64,000 bases of DNA from Takakia lepidozioides (lineage: Eukaryota; Streptophyta; Takakiopsida; Takakiales; Takakiaceae), in assembly GCA_030704615.1 (NCBI GenBank), contig CM060732.1:24428001-24492000 (forward strand). The letters are read 5' to 3'. Below, one piece after another: positions 44,862 to 57,025 of the stretch (the stretch's first letter is position 1; each line of letters opens with the position of its first letter). A program made the translations under genes and the position numbers. The notes beneath the pieces were generated by a model. It searched no databases, was not told the origin of the DNA, and was given only the letters and a program-made list of their open reading frames with translations.

Positions 44862-47800
44862 ATGTGGGAATCATGCAGTGGCGGAGTGAAGAAGCGGAGT
44901 GAGACATGGCGGTTGATAATCACGGGTTTGTGTGGAATTGTGCTGGGACTTACCGTCGGCATCTCCTCTATGAGGGTATATCCACGCACAATCTCCTCTA
45001 TTTTGATTTGCATTGGAACCTCCAGTATCGTAGTGCGGCCCAGTCTTAATTGGTTTCTGGTCAGTTACTATATGATGTTTGTTTGATCTCAGCTCCAATG
45101 AGTTTGAAACTCAACATGGAAGTGATAGCTCTGATGTGCGTGGCAAGGTGTGGTGCAGTTTGGTGTCCCATCCAACATTGGGGCTCTTCACTTGCAGCAG
45201 CCAGACGTTTTTGGTTACAGGCCACCTGCTCCCGAGGTATGACTTGAAACGGCCACCGCCATGTTGTGCTTGATCTACTTCATCCCCTGCCCGGCCGAGC
45301 AGATGTGCCGCATTGTTCCGTTGAAGGCTATGGACAAGAGTCTAGTTAGGTCGAGGTGTGATGATGAAGTGGACTGTGGGGCCGGGAATGACAGGAGATG
45401 ACTGCAGCCACTATCGCATGCCCTGGTGCGCAACCACCGGGCACAGAATCCCTTCCGCGAAATATTTTAGCCCCAACATCAGACCTGTTCCCTCGCAGAT
45501 TGTGGGGAAAACCTGAGGAGGTACGTTCTGCTGCACATGCCGCTCAGTCACAGTTGTGCTAGATCACATCAGGTATTCCTGAAAGCGAGTTACATTTTTT
45601 CTCCAATTCCCATGAACAGGTCTTATAAGTCCATGGTTATTAAGTCTGTGGACCCTGCTCTGGTCTGATGCGATAAAATTTTGACACTGTACAGTGTTGT
45701 GTTGCAGGATCTTCCGAACAAGCCAAAGTATCTACTGACCTTAACTGTAGGCTGGGCCCAGAAACAAATGGTGGATCAGGCAGTCTCCAAAGTATGTTCT
45801 GTGGACTCCCTTGAAACTCCTCCAATGTGATGTTTGAACTCAAAAGCTGCATATAACTGCACTTGAGTGACAATGATCCAAAGAAGTGCAGGAAAAATGA
45901 TTGATGTTCAAGGCTGGTTAATACAAGAAAGAAGCCTTTGGATTGAGCCCGGAGTTCTCCTCCACTGCTACATAAATGTATGTTACTACAAGAAGAACTC
46001 CTTTCAGATTGAGCTATTGGATCTGAACCCAGAGTCAACTGAATCTGAGCACCTTGTTTGCAGTTTTCGAAGGAATGGCAAATTGTTCTTTTCCACTATG
46101 ATGGGCGCATAAATGAGTGGGATGAGTTTGAATGGGCTCGAACTGCAGTGCATGTTAGTACCCTCAAACAAGCAAAGTGGTAAGCCTCTTTTGTGGTATG
46201 CTGATCAGTTTTTCAACACCTGGTTAGTTGTTGGAGCAGCCTCTGCAGCAGAAGCAGGGGGGCAATCCATGGTGGTTGTCTGCATTTCTACATGATAATA
46301 ATTTAAAATAGCAAATCCAGATGCTGTTTGTGTTGTGGTATTAAGTGCGACTTCTCTTTGTAGGTGGTATGCTAAACGCTTTTTGCACCCAGATGTGGTG
46401 GAACCCTATGACTACATTTTTGTATGGGATGAGGATCTCAATCTCGATCATTTTGAAGCAGATAAGTATGTCTAATCTTCCTGGAATCTCTGCATCTGCA
46501 TTTTGTGATAATGATTCTGGTATGAGTGCAGACTATGTCCATGGGATGTCCTTAATTGTGTAAAGTTAATGGAGCTTATGCCAAGCTGTAGGTCTTGTGA
46601 GGTTTGAGGCGAGGTGTTGTTAGGTGGTGAGGTGGTAAGGGTTTTGGGATCGCAGGTACATAGAACTTGTGAAGAAACATGGTCTCGAAATATCGCAACC
46701 CGCTCTGGAGCCAGATCGAGGTTTGACATGGCAAATGACTAAACGCAGGGGTGATGTGGAGGTTCACAAGTAAGTTAGCTTTGAGCAGGCTTCCCAGCTT
46801 TGCTGTTTATTGTGTAGGCTATGGGGTTATGTTCCTTGATGCAAATGCTAACCCATGAAGAGTCTGTCTGGTTGTTCCTCAGAGATACAGAAGAGAAGGC
46901 TGGTTGGTGCCCAGATCCGCATAAGCCACCATGTGCAGGGTATGTAGTAGTTGTGTGATGACTGCAACCATTCCATTAGGGTACATGCACTTCAAAACTA
47001 ATTGGATGAAGAGCCTGAGGAAAGTGCTCTCTCGGTAGCCTGTTTCACAAAGCATAATCTGCTTTCACTTGCTCCTACTAAGAGAGTGGAATGTGTTGGG
47101 ATGTCTCGTACTCAATATGGTAAAATCTAAGACAGTTAAAGGATGATGCCTAGAGAATTGTTTTTTCTCCTCATGTACTTGGTGTTCTAGTGGACTGCAG
47201 GTTTGTAGAAATCATGGCACCTGTCTTTTCTCGAAAAGCATGGCGATGTGTTTGGTACATGATACAGGTGAGTCTGCTTCTGTGTCTAGCCAGCACAAGC
47301 AAGAACCAACTCAGCAGTGCATGCTAGTGCTTGTCTGGTTGCAACTCTTCTTGTAATTGTATTCTTTGGTTGGATCATGCAATAATTCTTCTAGCTCATG
47401 TTGATTCACAAACCCTCCCACACACCTGCAGGCACTGGGAAGGACCTGGAATAGTAGACAGCGGTGGTTGTTATCCATAAAAGATATATGGACTTGGAAA
47501 GTCCAAAACTATGTCCACAGTTGTCTCCCGTTCAGAAGTCTGGTTGCTGCTTAATTTTTTTTACTTGAGTTAATTGGGATCGTTGAGGGTTTTCTTGCTA
47601 CAACTGAAGCTGTCTCCAGTAGTTGTGCACAAACTGTGTATCCATACATATTCCCTCAGTGAGCTAGACCACCCAACCTGTGTGTCTGCCTAGGAGATCT
47701 GACCAAAGAAGCTCTTGGTGAGACCTGACTTTTGGGACAACAACTAACCACGGGGAAAAAAATGGAAGGCATGCTCATTATTGTTGGTTTTCTACAGAAT

Positions 47801-50800
47801 GACCTGGTTCATGGGTGGGGCCTGGACTTCAGTTTACAGCGCTGTGCTCAGGTGAGTGTGCTTGCTTTCTGTGCTTGTACTCGGAGACATCTGGGCGGAT
47901 TTGTCTGATAATTGTGGTATGTATTTGTGTATACAAAACAACCACCTATTTGAGCATTTTCCTAGGAAGAAAGCTGTAAGTTATGTGCTTCAATTGGCAT
48001 TGCTCTCGCTTTCTTCAAGCAGGCAAGTTGGGAGCATCGGCCTCCGCTACAGATACTGCACACACTGGGTTTGGGAGTTTTTTGAGCCATGATGAAGCCA
48101 TTGACATGTTGGATTTTCTTGGACCATTGCAATATCTTCAGTGTAGGAAGGTCCACTTTGGTGGGGTTTCAATGTGTACTTACTGACATCAATAGTCATC
48201 TCCATTGAGAGCCACATTCGAAGCTTGCACAGGTATGTATGGTCAGTGGAACAGCTGTGCCCTACTTAGGCCTCCTCTATTGTCTGCCAGATGGCACCAT
48301 GCAAGTATGAAATCCAAGTTTGCAGGATGTTTGGTTGACCAGTGCACATGCCTGGATTACAGCCTGCATATGAGAAGATAGGGGTGGTTGATGCTCAGTG
48401 GATACGACACAATGTTGTTCCCTCCCTTGGACAACAGGTGCACTTTCCTTCCGTTTGGCATGAATTCTCTGTTTTGGTTGTCTAGGAGAGACAATGGGAC
48501 TGCGTAACTTTTTGTCGTGTGTTCCAGTCATAGTACAGTGAATGAATGAGTCAATAGACGGATGTGAGAGACTCGAACCTCCCAGGTGGAGACAAGGTCT
48601 CATTGTTAGCATACAATTGACTGGGTCTAGATCAGGGAGAGGAAGTGGCAGTATGATTGAAATAGTGAAGAGACGCATATCACAATTCATCTTTTTGGCC
48701 CATTGAATCACAGTTTCTCTTTGTGTTTCCTAACCAAACATGACAGAAAAACTCTTTCTGGGATTCAGTTAGAGGGTAGCCTGTAGTCATGTGGTGATTT
48801 GGATATTTCCGACAATTTTCCCTAGGACGTTGCAGAACAGAGAGAAAAAGATTGCCATAGCCTTGTGGAAGTAGACCCCATGTCCAGTTTGTTGAGAGGA
48901 GAAAGAGGAGAGAAAGGGGCGTGAATTCTTGGATTTTACAAAGCACATCTCACACCCCTCTACTTACCCATCCCTACTACGTTGTGTAGCTTGCAAACCA
49001 CCCCACAACCACCCCAACAGGCATAGTGATGTGCCATGGACCAAACACCCTCGAAGTTTCCTTTCATGACATAATTGTAAGAATTTTGGATTACTTAATT
49101 GAAATCGACATTTCCTCAACCAACAACTCCTCTTAAGTGTAAGGTTCATTCTGGTCCAACAGGACATACTTTTAATCAATCAGATTGTACTCATAAGACG
49201 TTGTTTGCCGTAGCCTTGTGGCCATTGACCCCGCGCCCAGTTTGAGCGGGAACAAAAGGGACAGAACCTACCTCTGTCAGGGGCTGACGTTGGTAGTAAG
49301 ACTTACCTCCATATAAAGAATTAATCCGGGTTTTCCAGATATCCTCTAGAAATCCCTTCACACAAGCATCAGTCTGCTGTGTGTGATTTGCCCAAAAACT
49401 AGGCCTCAGGAGGGCCTGGGCTTTTGGCTCAGCCTCGAGACTTTCAAAGTTGGTAAACAGGGGTACAGGCACAATTCCCTTAATAGATTTGAAGAGAGCG
49501 TCTCTTTGGTGAGAGAACCCCGGACAGTGTATCAGAAAATGAATACTGTCTTCAGATTGCCCACACAACGGGCAATTGCACTCTCCCTTTCCTCTCTGCT
49601 TCTGTTTGCTGTTCAAAGGTAGGCTTCCTGCCCTGAGTTTAAATTTCAGTCTAGTGCCGAGAGTGGGTAGACCCTTGAGGTCATCCAAGATGTCCTCCCC
49701 CATGTCACAGACTGGAAACAAGTTCAGGGAAGTTTTCTGCCTAACTTCATTTTCATCAGACAATCTCATGGCAACAGACATGGCTGAGGACACTACAGCC
49801 TCTAAGTCAGATTTATCCAGCAGGGTCAAGACTTGCGGATACAGGTCCAGGTCCTTGAGAATCTCTTCTACTCTCTTCTGCCAGGACTTAGCCTGTTTGA
49901 CAGGGCGGTCCTGTTTCCAAGATATAGAGTCGATTAACTTAGGATATCTGGTGTTGGGCATATGTTGCAGCTGACCCCACCATCTGACCTTGAATTCATC
50001 TCGTCGGGAGCTTAAGGACGGAATGCCAAACTCACCCCGAACAGCCACATTGTGGCTGTTTTGGAGCATGCTGACATACACTCCTTAAGCACCCCCACTT
50101 GAATGGACTCTAGAGACTTAGCCTGGTTGGAGTTATCAACCCATATAGCAGATCCGTACTCCAAGGCAGGTCTAATAACGCGACAAAGCATGGTTTTCTT
50201 AACCTCAGAGTTGACCCCTCTGCAGTGGAAAAATTTAGTGAGCCCCAGAGCTTTGCCCTTGCCAGTTTGAACAACTTTCCGGATATGTGCATCCCAATTA
50301 CAATTGGAGGAGAACTCAACGCCCAGGTAAGTGTAGGAAGGGAGGACCGGGATCTCTTGGCTACCCCACTGCCACTTAAGATCACTTCCTCCCTCTCCTC
50401 TGTCGTTGAATGCTACCACTGCACATTTGCTGACATTAGCCTCTAGCCCCAAAGATCAAAGTATCTCTTCGCGCAATCAATCAACTCCTGGAGATTGGTT
50501 GGAGTCTCCCCTATGCCTGCGAAGTCATCCGCAAATGTAAGGGCTGGTATGGTGGTATCACCCACCCTTAACCCAAATCCCTCACTTTCCACATCCTCGA
50601 GGAGTTGATTGATGAAAACATTGAAGAGCAGAGGGGAGAGAGTACATCCTTGGTCTATGTCAAAGAAGTTGGACTTCTGTCCGTTAACAGTGACACAGCT
50701 TTTGGTGTGAGCATACAAGTTGTGGACAACTCTCCACATCTTTCCCTTGATCCCACAAGACCAGAGGCGGAACCATAGGCCATCTCTCCACACTGTGTCA

Positions 50801-53800
50801 TAAGCCTTTCTGACATCCAGGAAAAAGACATAAGTGGGTTTCCCTTCTTTTTTCCTTCCCTGGATAATCTGGCTTAGAGTGAAGATATGATCCACACAGC
50901 CCCTGTTTCGCCGAAAGCCAGCTTGGCCTTCGTGGAAACAACCTCTAGACTCCAGATCAACCTCGAGACGAGTACTTATAACTCTGCAGAATGTCTTGCC
51001 AACCGCATTGAGGAGCGTGATGCTACGGTAGTTCCACGGTTCTTCTCTGTCACCCTTCTTGTATAGATTGACAATGACCCCCTGTCGCCAGCGAAAGGGG
51101 ATCATTTCAGTCTTCCAGATAAGGTTAAAGAGGAGAACTAGGGCCTCTATCATGGGATCGCCACCATGCTTGATAAGCTCGTTGACAATACCATCAGGTC
51201 CACCAGCTTTATATCCATTTAAATGTTCAATTGCTTCCACAATCTCAGAAGAACTAATGGGAGCATTATAAGCCATTGAAATATACTCCAGTTCATCAGG
51301 GCTGTTTTGAATCATAGGAACAGTTTTTCCAACTGTGTCCCTCCATTCAGCAGAAGACCCCTCACTGTTAGACCTAGAAGTTCTGCCAAGGATACTGTAG
51401 TGAGTTTCAAAGGTTTTGACAATGTCAACTGATGAAGTCACCACTGCACCTTTAGTAGTCTTCAGCGCTTGTACTTGCTGACTGTTTTTCGGTTTGTACA
51501 AACGTTGAAGGGCCAACCAGAATTTCTTGTCATTACCACCATGGTGGTTTGAGTTTATTTCACTGTATAACTTGTCCCAGTATAATTTCTTCTGAGACCT
51601 AACAAGCTGATTGATATCTTTACGGAGCTGGTAGTACCTCGCCCACAATTCTCTGTTGGTTTCCAAATTGCAGCACTCTTTATAGAGGGCTCGTCTCTCA
51701 GCTATCTTGAGTTTAATCTCATTAGTCCACCAATTAACTGCTCTACCGCAGACAATTAGTTTCCTCCCAATGATCTTGTCAGCCATGGAGGAAACGAAAC
51801 TCTCCCAAGAGTCCACTGCTCTTTCGACTTCATTTCTTGCGTTAACAGAGCGTGACTGAAGTTCTTGGAGCGATTGGACAAAATGAGGGAGAGCCTCTTG
51901 CAAGGCCTGGATGTACTCAGCCTTGACCTCCTCATTGTGGAATTTTTCTATGCGCCACTTCCGAATCGAATGTTTCACAGATCTCTTGGTGGTGGGAAAA
52001 CACCTTTTGATCTCAGTCCAAACCAGGAAGTGGTCAGAGGTACCAATATCAGTTCTGTCGATCAACACATTGGCACACTGGGGGAACAAAATTTTGTCCA
52101 TTATGATATAGTCCACAATGGAACGTTCCCCAGTTTGGGGTTTCTCACGAGTCCACTGCACTTGGTCACCTCTTGTCCTGTTATTCAAGGTCAAAAGCTG
52201 AAGCTCTTCTAGACAGTTAATTAACCGTCTGCCATTAGAATTCAGCTCGTCCTCACCAAAAGGTCCAATGATATCGTCCTGATGGATCCCTTTGCCCACC
52301 CGGGCATTGAAGTCCCCCAATAGTACCACCTGACCTTTGGCAAGGAACGAAGCACTGTCCAGCTTTACATCTTTGAAGGCCTTGTCTGCGTCAGCACTAA
52401 GGGTCCCCTCTGTGGGCATGTAAACACAACCAACAAAGAGGTCCTTTGTACTCATGCTGCCCTTCAAATTCAGTTTTAGCCAGATACTATGCTCGTACCT
52501 CAAACCCTTGTTGATAATTTCACAATTGTCAAACAAGCCGCGTTTGGCAGAGGCTGCCTTGAGAGTACACATCTTACCTGCCCATTTATAACCAATGACA
52601 TCTCCAACCAGTTTATCCGACGTTTCCCATGTTTCTTGCCCAGCACAGATATGAATATCATTAGTCCGAAGAACTTGTCCCACTTCAAGTTGTTTCCTTT
52701 GGTTGGTCAACCCTGAGAAGTTGAAAGTGGCCAGCCGCAAGCCAGCCCTTTGCGTGTGAATTGTTTGTCGTCTAGGTAGCTTGTGATTGCTCCTGGACGG
52801 CCAACCGTTCTGCAAAGGGGGGACAGTTACCCCATGTGTAGATTTTGCTCGTCTTGTGTAAACTTTGAGAATTGGTAAGCCATTCAGGGTACCAAATCTT
52901 TCAGTTACACGACGCACAGGCTCCCACACATAGGGGCAGATTGTCCGTCAGACTGCTTGGGGACAATTACCCCGTGTATAGATTTTGCTCGTCTTGTGTA
53001 GACTTTGAGGATTGGTAAACCATTTAGAGTACCAAATCCTTCAGTTACACGACGTTCAGGCTCTGCACACTTAGGTACAGAAAGTCCATCTGACGGCTTG
53101 GGGACAATTACCCCGTGTATAGAATTTGTTCGTCTTGTGTAAACCTTGAGGATTGGTAAACCATTCAGAGTACCAAATCCTTCAGATTCAGGACGTTCAG
53201 GTTCTGTACACTTGGGGGCATCTTGTCCTTCTGGCTGTTTGGATTCAACCTCATCCAGAGCATCAAACCGATTAGAAACTCTCAAGTTGAAGTTGTTGCC
53301 CTTGGTTGTCTTCCTAGAGCGCCCCATTGAATCACCAATGTCTAAGACCGCTCTCCAGCCAGTCAAGGGACGAACTTCTTTGAGATTGAATTGATGCGGG
53401 ACTCTATTAGAAGCACTTTTGGTCATTGCAACCTTCAACGTACCCCTGTTATCAAGTCTCGAGATGGTACCATTAGCCATGAAATCCAAGCCTAAGCTAG
53501 AGCATGTAGTTTTAAAGGACACATCGTCCATCCTGGGATTCACCCCAAAAACTACACATGAAGCCCTAGATTTGGCATAAGTAACCAATTCCCAGGGATC
53601 ACCCTGAGGAGTGTTGATGTTGATAGGAGCTAAATTTTTGATTGTTTTCGCAGGCCATAAGTTTAAGCACAGGAACCAACCCGAGCCCAAGTGCCGAGTA
53701 TGCTAGACAGAGCATATGACTGCCCAATTTGGGCAGAGGGGCTGCCCCCAAGTGGTAGGAGTCCGCTTGTTACCATTCAGAGATCACACTCCAGGGAGTT

Positions 53801-54861
53801 GCAGGGAATGGCCCGTGTAGGCATATTCTAAAGAGGGAAAGGCCCCAAGCTTTCCAACTAAATCCAATGCACTACCTTACCTGAAGCAAAGTGCTTCAGG
53901 TCGAAACAAACAAGGACACGAGGTCACAAGGCCGGCATTTAGTCACAGAGACATTAATGTACTCCCGTTTCAAGTCCACCCAATATCAATAGGCTTCCTA
54001 GAGGACAGGGAGACTTTTAATCAATCAGAGAAAGAGAGGGAGAGAGAAAGAGGGAAAATAAAAGCTTTTGTTTAACGTCAGGAGAACCTCTGGGCAAAGG
54101 CTGCCAGAAGGTGGAAAAGGAAGGCAGAGTGAAGAAACCCAGTGTGTTTTCTCCTGCACTACTCGGCACAAGGATGTGAGGTCAAAGGCCAAATGAGTTT
54201 AACATTGACATCTAGGACTGCTGTCTATGTGAAATCATAGCAAGTTTGATGGCCGTCAGATGTTTGAATGATCTTCTGTGTAGTAAGAAGGGGATTAATG
54301 TGCGAGTGGCATCGCTGGCTATGTTGAGTAAGGACTTGAGAAAGATTGTCTGTTGGGTGTGGTTTCCATCTTGTTATTTGTCAATCCGTATTTCTCTAAT
54401 ATGTGACAGATGCTTTGGAATTGGCATACGTGTGTAGTGTTAATTCGTGGATGGAATAATTTTTTCTTGGTCTTTGCAGGGAGACGCTGGACAGGGACAG
54501 CCAGCACGTGAAGGGGTACGGTCTTTTACTCTGAGCAACCAGTTCACACTTTGAATCTGCTTTTGGGTACCTTTGTCATGACAAGATTTGTTACCCTGAG
54601 AAATGATTCTCTACAAAGTTATTTTATTGTATGAGAGTTCCTACCTAATTTTCTTATCTTTTGAATTTGGTAGAAGTGAGATTTGTATGTAAAAGGGAAA
54701 TTACAGGAACTCGGTATCTGGATGGAAGATGAAATTGGTTGGTTATTGGGCAGGTGCGAGAGAGGTGCAAGTATGAATGGAAGCTGTTTTCTGAGCGTTG
54801 GGATCTAGCAGACAAGCAAAGAGAGCTGGAGCAAGGTAAAGGGGAAGCCCGTCCTCCCTAA
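44862..54861 (+). CDS. DUF707 family type II membrane protein (intron carries a LINE)
   Basis: Plant DUF707 protein, also annotated as lysine-ketoglutarate reductase trans-splicing-like. The biochemical role is unknown, and the family looks glycosyltransferase-like (WDEDL). Supported exons are 44862-44975, 45408-45520, 45708-45791, 46064-46179, 46364-46465, 46656-46769, 46883-46939, 47201-47267, 47798-47851, 48363-48437, 54480-54515 and 54754-54861. Exon 1 encodes a signal-anchor helix (WRLIITGLCGIVLGLTVGIS). Later exons give DLFPRRLWGKPEE, VLFHYDGRINEWDEFEW, PYDYIFVWDEDLNLDHFEAD, VKKHGLEISQPALEPDRG, EIMAPVFSRKAWRCVWYMIQ, NDLVHGWGLDFSLQRCAQ and KIGVVDAQWIRHNVVPSLG. The last exons encode the conserved C-terminal VRERCKYEWKLFSERWDLAD. 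Phases agree at every junction listed after 45408. The stretch 44976-45407 is unresolved and may hide an exon. The intron 48438-54479 is about 6 kb because of an antisense LINE. Confidence 0.93.
48680..48950 (-). mobile_element. Diverged LINE 3'-end fragment
   Basis: The plus strand reads TTGCCATAGCCTTGTGGAAG and TAGACCCCATGTCCAGTTTG, which matches the terminal part of the LINE at 49200-49245 (TTGCCGTAGCCTTGTGGCCA). It lies in the same intron as the full LINE and just left of it, in the same orientation. Confidence 0.6.
49168..49184 (+). repeat. Target-site duplication, left copy
   Basis: ACTTTTAATCAATCAGA, 17 bp, identical to 54013-54029. The bases immediately outside differ, so the duplication is exactly 17 bp. 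Confidence 0.9.
49191..50452 (-). pseudogene. LINE-A: RT thumb and C-terminal zinc-knuckle region
   Basis: Two overlapping frames in the element direction. 50452-50012 has EANVSKCAVVAFNDRGEG, SYTYLGVEFSSNCNWDAHI and RVIRPALEYGSAIWVD. 50081-49191 has EFGIPSLSSRRDEFKVRWWG and a zinc-knuckle CNCPLCGQSEDSIHFLIHCP, then a conserved tail (EAEPKAQALLRPSFW). The frame is lost twice by apparent single-base deletions, once just after the FADD box (near 50446) and once near 50085. The tail region is what recurs in the tandem array at 35.4-36.6 kb. Confidence 0.9.
50443..52929 (-). pseudogene. LINE-A: endonuclease-reverse transcriptase ORF (828 aa)
   Basis: The N-terminal APE-type endonuclease has RLATFNFSGL, the catalytic Glu in HICAGQETWE, VVLLGDFNARVGKG, RSIVDYIIMD and the final SDH box (GTSDHFLVWTEIK). 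After a connecting helix region, RT motifs follow in order: GPDGIVNELIKHG, NYRSITLLNAVGKTFCRVI, GQAGFRRNRGCVDHIF, VFFLDVRKAYDTVW, QGCTLSPLLFNVFINQLLED, and the catalytic FADD in LTFADDFAG. All catalytic acids are present. The reading frame ends in a frameshift just after the FADD box, so the thumb and C-terminus are out of frame. Confidence 0.95.
52850..53240 (-). repeat. LINE-A: three-copy 141-bp coding tandem repeat
   Basis: Each unit encodes about 47 aa including FGTLNGLPILKVYTRR and SIHGVIVPK, with a spacer containing SDG and EPERRVTE. Unit starts on the plus strand (ATTGGTAA) lie at 52871, 53011 and 53152, i.e. spacings of 140 and 141 bp. The 140-bp spacing includes one lost base and explains the frame change between the ORF1-like and ORF2-like frames. 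Confidence 0.85.
52905..53690 (-). pseudogene. LINE-A: ORF1-like (nucleic-acid-binding) region
   Basis: A 261-codon frame upstream of the endonuclease: ASCVVFGVNPRMDDVSFKTT, FNLKEVRPLTGWRAVLDIGD and NRFDALDEVE, the last a motif common before the repeat or linker in plant LINE ORF1 proteins. It then runs into the 47-aa repeats. It ends in a stop 25 nt inside the start of the ORF2 frame. This could be a natural ORF1/ORF2 overlap, but the repeat phase favours a base deletion. RNA-binding function is inferred from position only. Confidence 0.75.
54013..54029 (+). repeat. Target-site duplication, right copy
   Basis: Second copy of the 17-bp ACTTTTAATCAATCAGA, marking the 5' end of LINE-A. Confidence 0.9.
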
Positions 54862-56055
54862 TGGTAGGATGTTTATCTGCAGATAACTGGTGCGAGTTGT
54901 GCTGCACATGGTATGTAGGCCAGTGCATATCCATTTTCCGACTGTAAATAATGGGTGCAAATGTTCTTGTGGCAAGAGCTTGACTATTAGGGCTATAATT
55001 GGTCTCAACCCAAATAGAGGGGGAGTCCATGTGCAACCACAGGGCTTAGTCTTTAGTGTTACCCCATTCTCTCACCTTTACATGACTTCTACTTCTGTTC
55101 CTTGGGCTCAATTATGTGATTCAAACACACAGAGGTTAGGTGTGAGATGATTGGATGTGAGTCAAATAGCTGAATGTCAACGCGGGTTGTAAACTTCATA
55201 TTCCCTCCATGTAGTGAGAAATCAAATGGGAGGTTCTCTGTACCTTGATATGCTTGTCTCAGTTTTGAACCATTTTTGAAGGACATATTAGGACCTGGCT
55301 ACATTTTGGGGCAGCTAGAAGGAAGCCTCTCATGTGTTGTCATGTTGCTTCCAACATTACCAATAGACATGTTACATAACTACAAGCACATGCTTGCAAG
55401 TAAGCGTCAGCTTTGCCCTTTGTTTTATATTAACGTTTTTTACTTGTTTGATTACAACCTCGTGGGCCTACTTGTATTGTATTGCATACAAAAGAGATAC
55501 TTTTGGAGTATTTGAAATCAGCCATGTGGATGTCTGACATATCTTCTTTGCATAGCCTATGCTTGGACATATGTAATTGCACATCTGTCACTTTGATCTA
55601 CAAACTTTGCTTGCTGTATACTAGAAGTTTTTGGAAGCTACTTTTTTGTAGGGTTTTGGATTAGAGATCATGTGCAGTAGTCAATGCTTAAATCCCTTCA
55701 GATATTGTTCGACGATCATGGTTCAGCCACAAAGTAGCAGTCAGAGCATGCAGACTAAGCTAGTAAAGTAGTTGTTTACCTCTGCCGACATGCAATTGGC
55801 CCATCTACAAATTGGCATTATTGTGCAGTCTCACTTGCAGTTTTAAGCTCAACAGACTCAGTTTTCACACAACTAAACCAGGCAACTCTGCCCCCTCTCC
55901 AATGGACCAGCAAGCAATCAAGGAAGACCCGGTGGTAGGAAAATTTGCACAGATCCGGCAGGCAGCAGGTGCAGGCAGTTCTGTCCGCATCCACATGTGT
56001 TGCCATTGGGGCTTGTGCAAGCTTCTTCGAGACTTCGAGTGTGTGATTTGCTTAA
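54862..56055. other. Downstream flank of DUF707, no gene
   Basis: 3' UTR and intergenic sequence. Several short frames (55276-55664) have no recognisable product. Confidence 0.35.
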
Positions 56056-56684
56056 CCCTTAAATGCCCAGTAGCCCGTTTCGGGCTTTTGGGTTTAAAAA
56101 AATCTGAATAACTTTTTGCATTCTCCATGGAATTGTGTGAAAAAAAAATATAGTGTTCTTGGGCACCTGGCACACCGAGATTCATTTCCCCATTGCCTCG
56201 GGTCTCATCACGCAAGCAGGGGTCACGATTTGATAATGGTAATTCTCGTTGTTTCATTCTTCACACGTGTGTGAGAGAGGGAGAGAAACATGGGATTTTC
56301 CCAGGTTTGACCAAGTGGCAACATCACATGCATTGGCCAAATTGGATACTTTTTGGCTTGTTGGATGAGGGATCTCAAGGGGATGAAACCCTGCTAATTT
56401 CGCCTTAATCCCATTTGATCCCGTCACTCAAATCTTTAAAAAATTACCAAAAATGGATATGTTTCTCAAAAGGGCCCCAATAATGGGGCCCACATTCAAC
56501 GGTGGCATTTTGTGGATCTGGGGCTGATTGGCCTCAAATTCAGCAGGTGGATGCAGGAGGAAGGTATGCACCTAATGTGCGGTCAAGTTCTTTATAAAGT
56601 TAATTTTCTGAAAGTTACACCTTTTTTTCACTGAAGGGGTCATGTTTTTGAAAAAGTCAAACTATGGCACTGGGCGCTTAAGGG
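56056..56684. mobile_element. piggyBac-like MITE with TTAA target duplication
   Basis: 629 bp with terminal inverted repeats CCCTTAAATGCCCAGT (left) and ACTGGGCGCTTAAGGG (right), 14 of 16 positions complementary, flanked on both sides by TTAA (56052-56055 and 56685-56688). TTAA duplication with CCC-starting termini is the piggyBac signature. No transposase is encoded, so it is non-autonomous. Confidence 0.8.
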
Positions 56685-56688
56685 TTAA

Positions 56689-57025
56689 TAGGCTCAAATC
56701 CATCAAACAACCTGCAAACAGCGAGCACCTCACCCTGCATTTAGATTGTGATCACGACAAATTGTCCAGCTCAACCCAAAGTCAATAACTCCCAATAAAG
56801 TGCAGGGATTCCGACCCAAAATCATACTGCTTGACTTCGATGAAAGTAATGTGTGCATTTGATCTTTGTCATTGTACATATGTTGGTTGAGTGCGGGCAG
56901 GGCATGAAGGGCATGAATGTGAAGGTCAGTTAGAGAGGAGGCCGCAAAGAAAGAAGAAACAGAAAGTCCAGCTGACTTCACGAGAGAATTCGCCGAAAGA
57001 AAAGAAATAGGGGTCTGGGAGGACA
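56689..57025. other. Promoter region of the DUF952 gene
   Basis: No gene. A/G-rich sequence precedes ATG 57026, and no distinct TATA box was identified. Confidence 0.35.

Larger units (their letters stand above)
49185..54012 (-). mobile_element. LINE-A: near-full-length non-LTR retrotransposon (antisense in DUF707 intron)
   Basis: The 4,828-bp element is bounded by a perfect 17-bp target-site duplication, proving insertion by target-primed reverse transcription. In its own direction it has a ~320-bp 5' leader, an ORF1-like region, an APE endonuclease, a reverse transcriptase and a C-terminal zinc-knuckle domain. There is no RNase H domain. No poly(A) tail is visible at the 3' end (49185), which reads ...CTTATGAGTACAA. 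At least three single-base lesions break the coding frame, so this copy should not be autonomous. Confidence 0.97.

Noticed and set aside
45867-46112. 81-residue plus-strand ORF in the DUF707 region
   Set aside because: Runs through an intron and reads exon 46064-46179 in the wrong frame.
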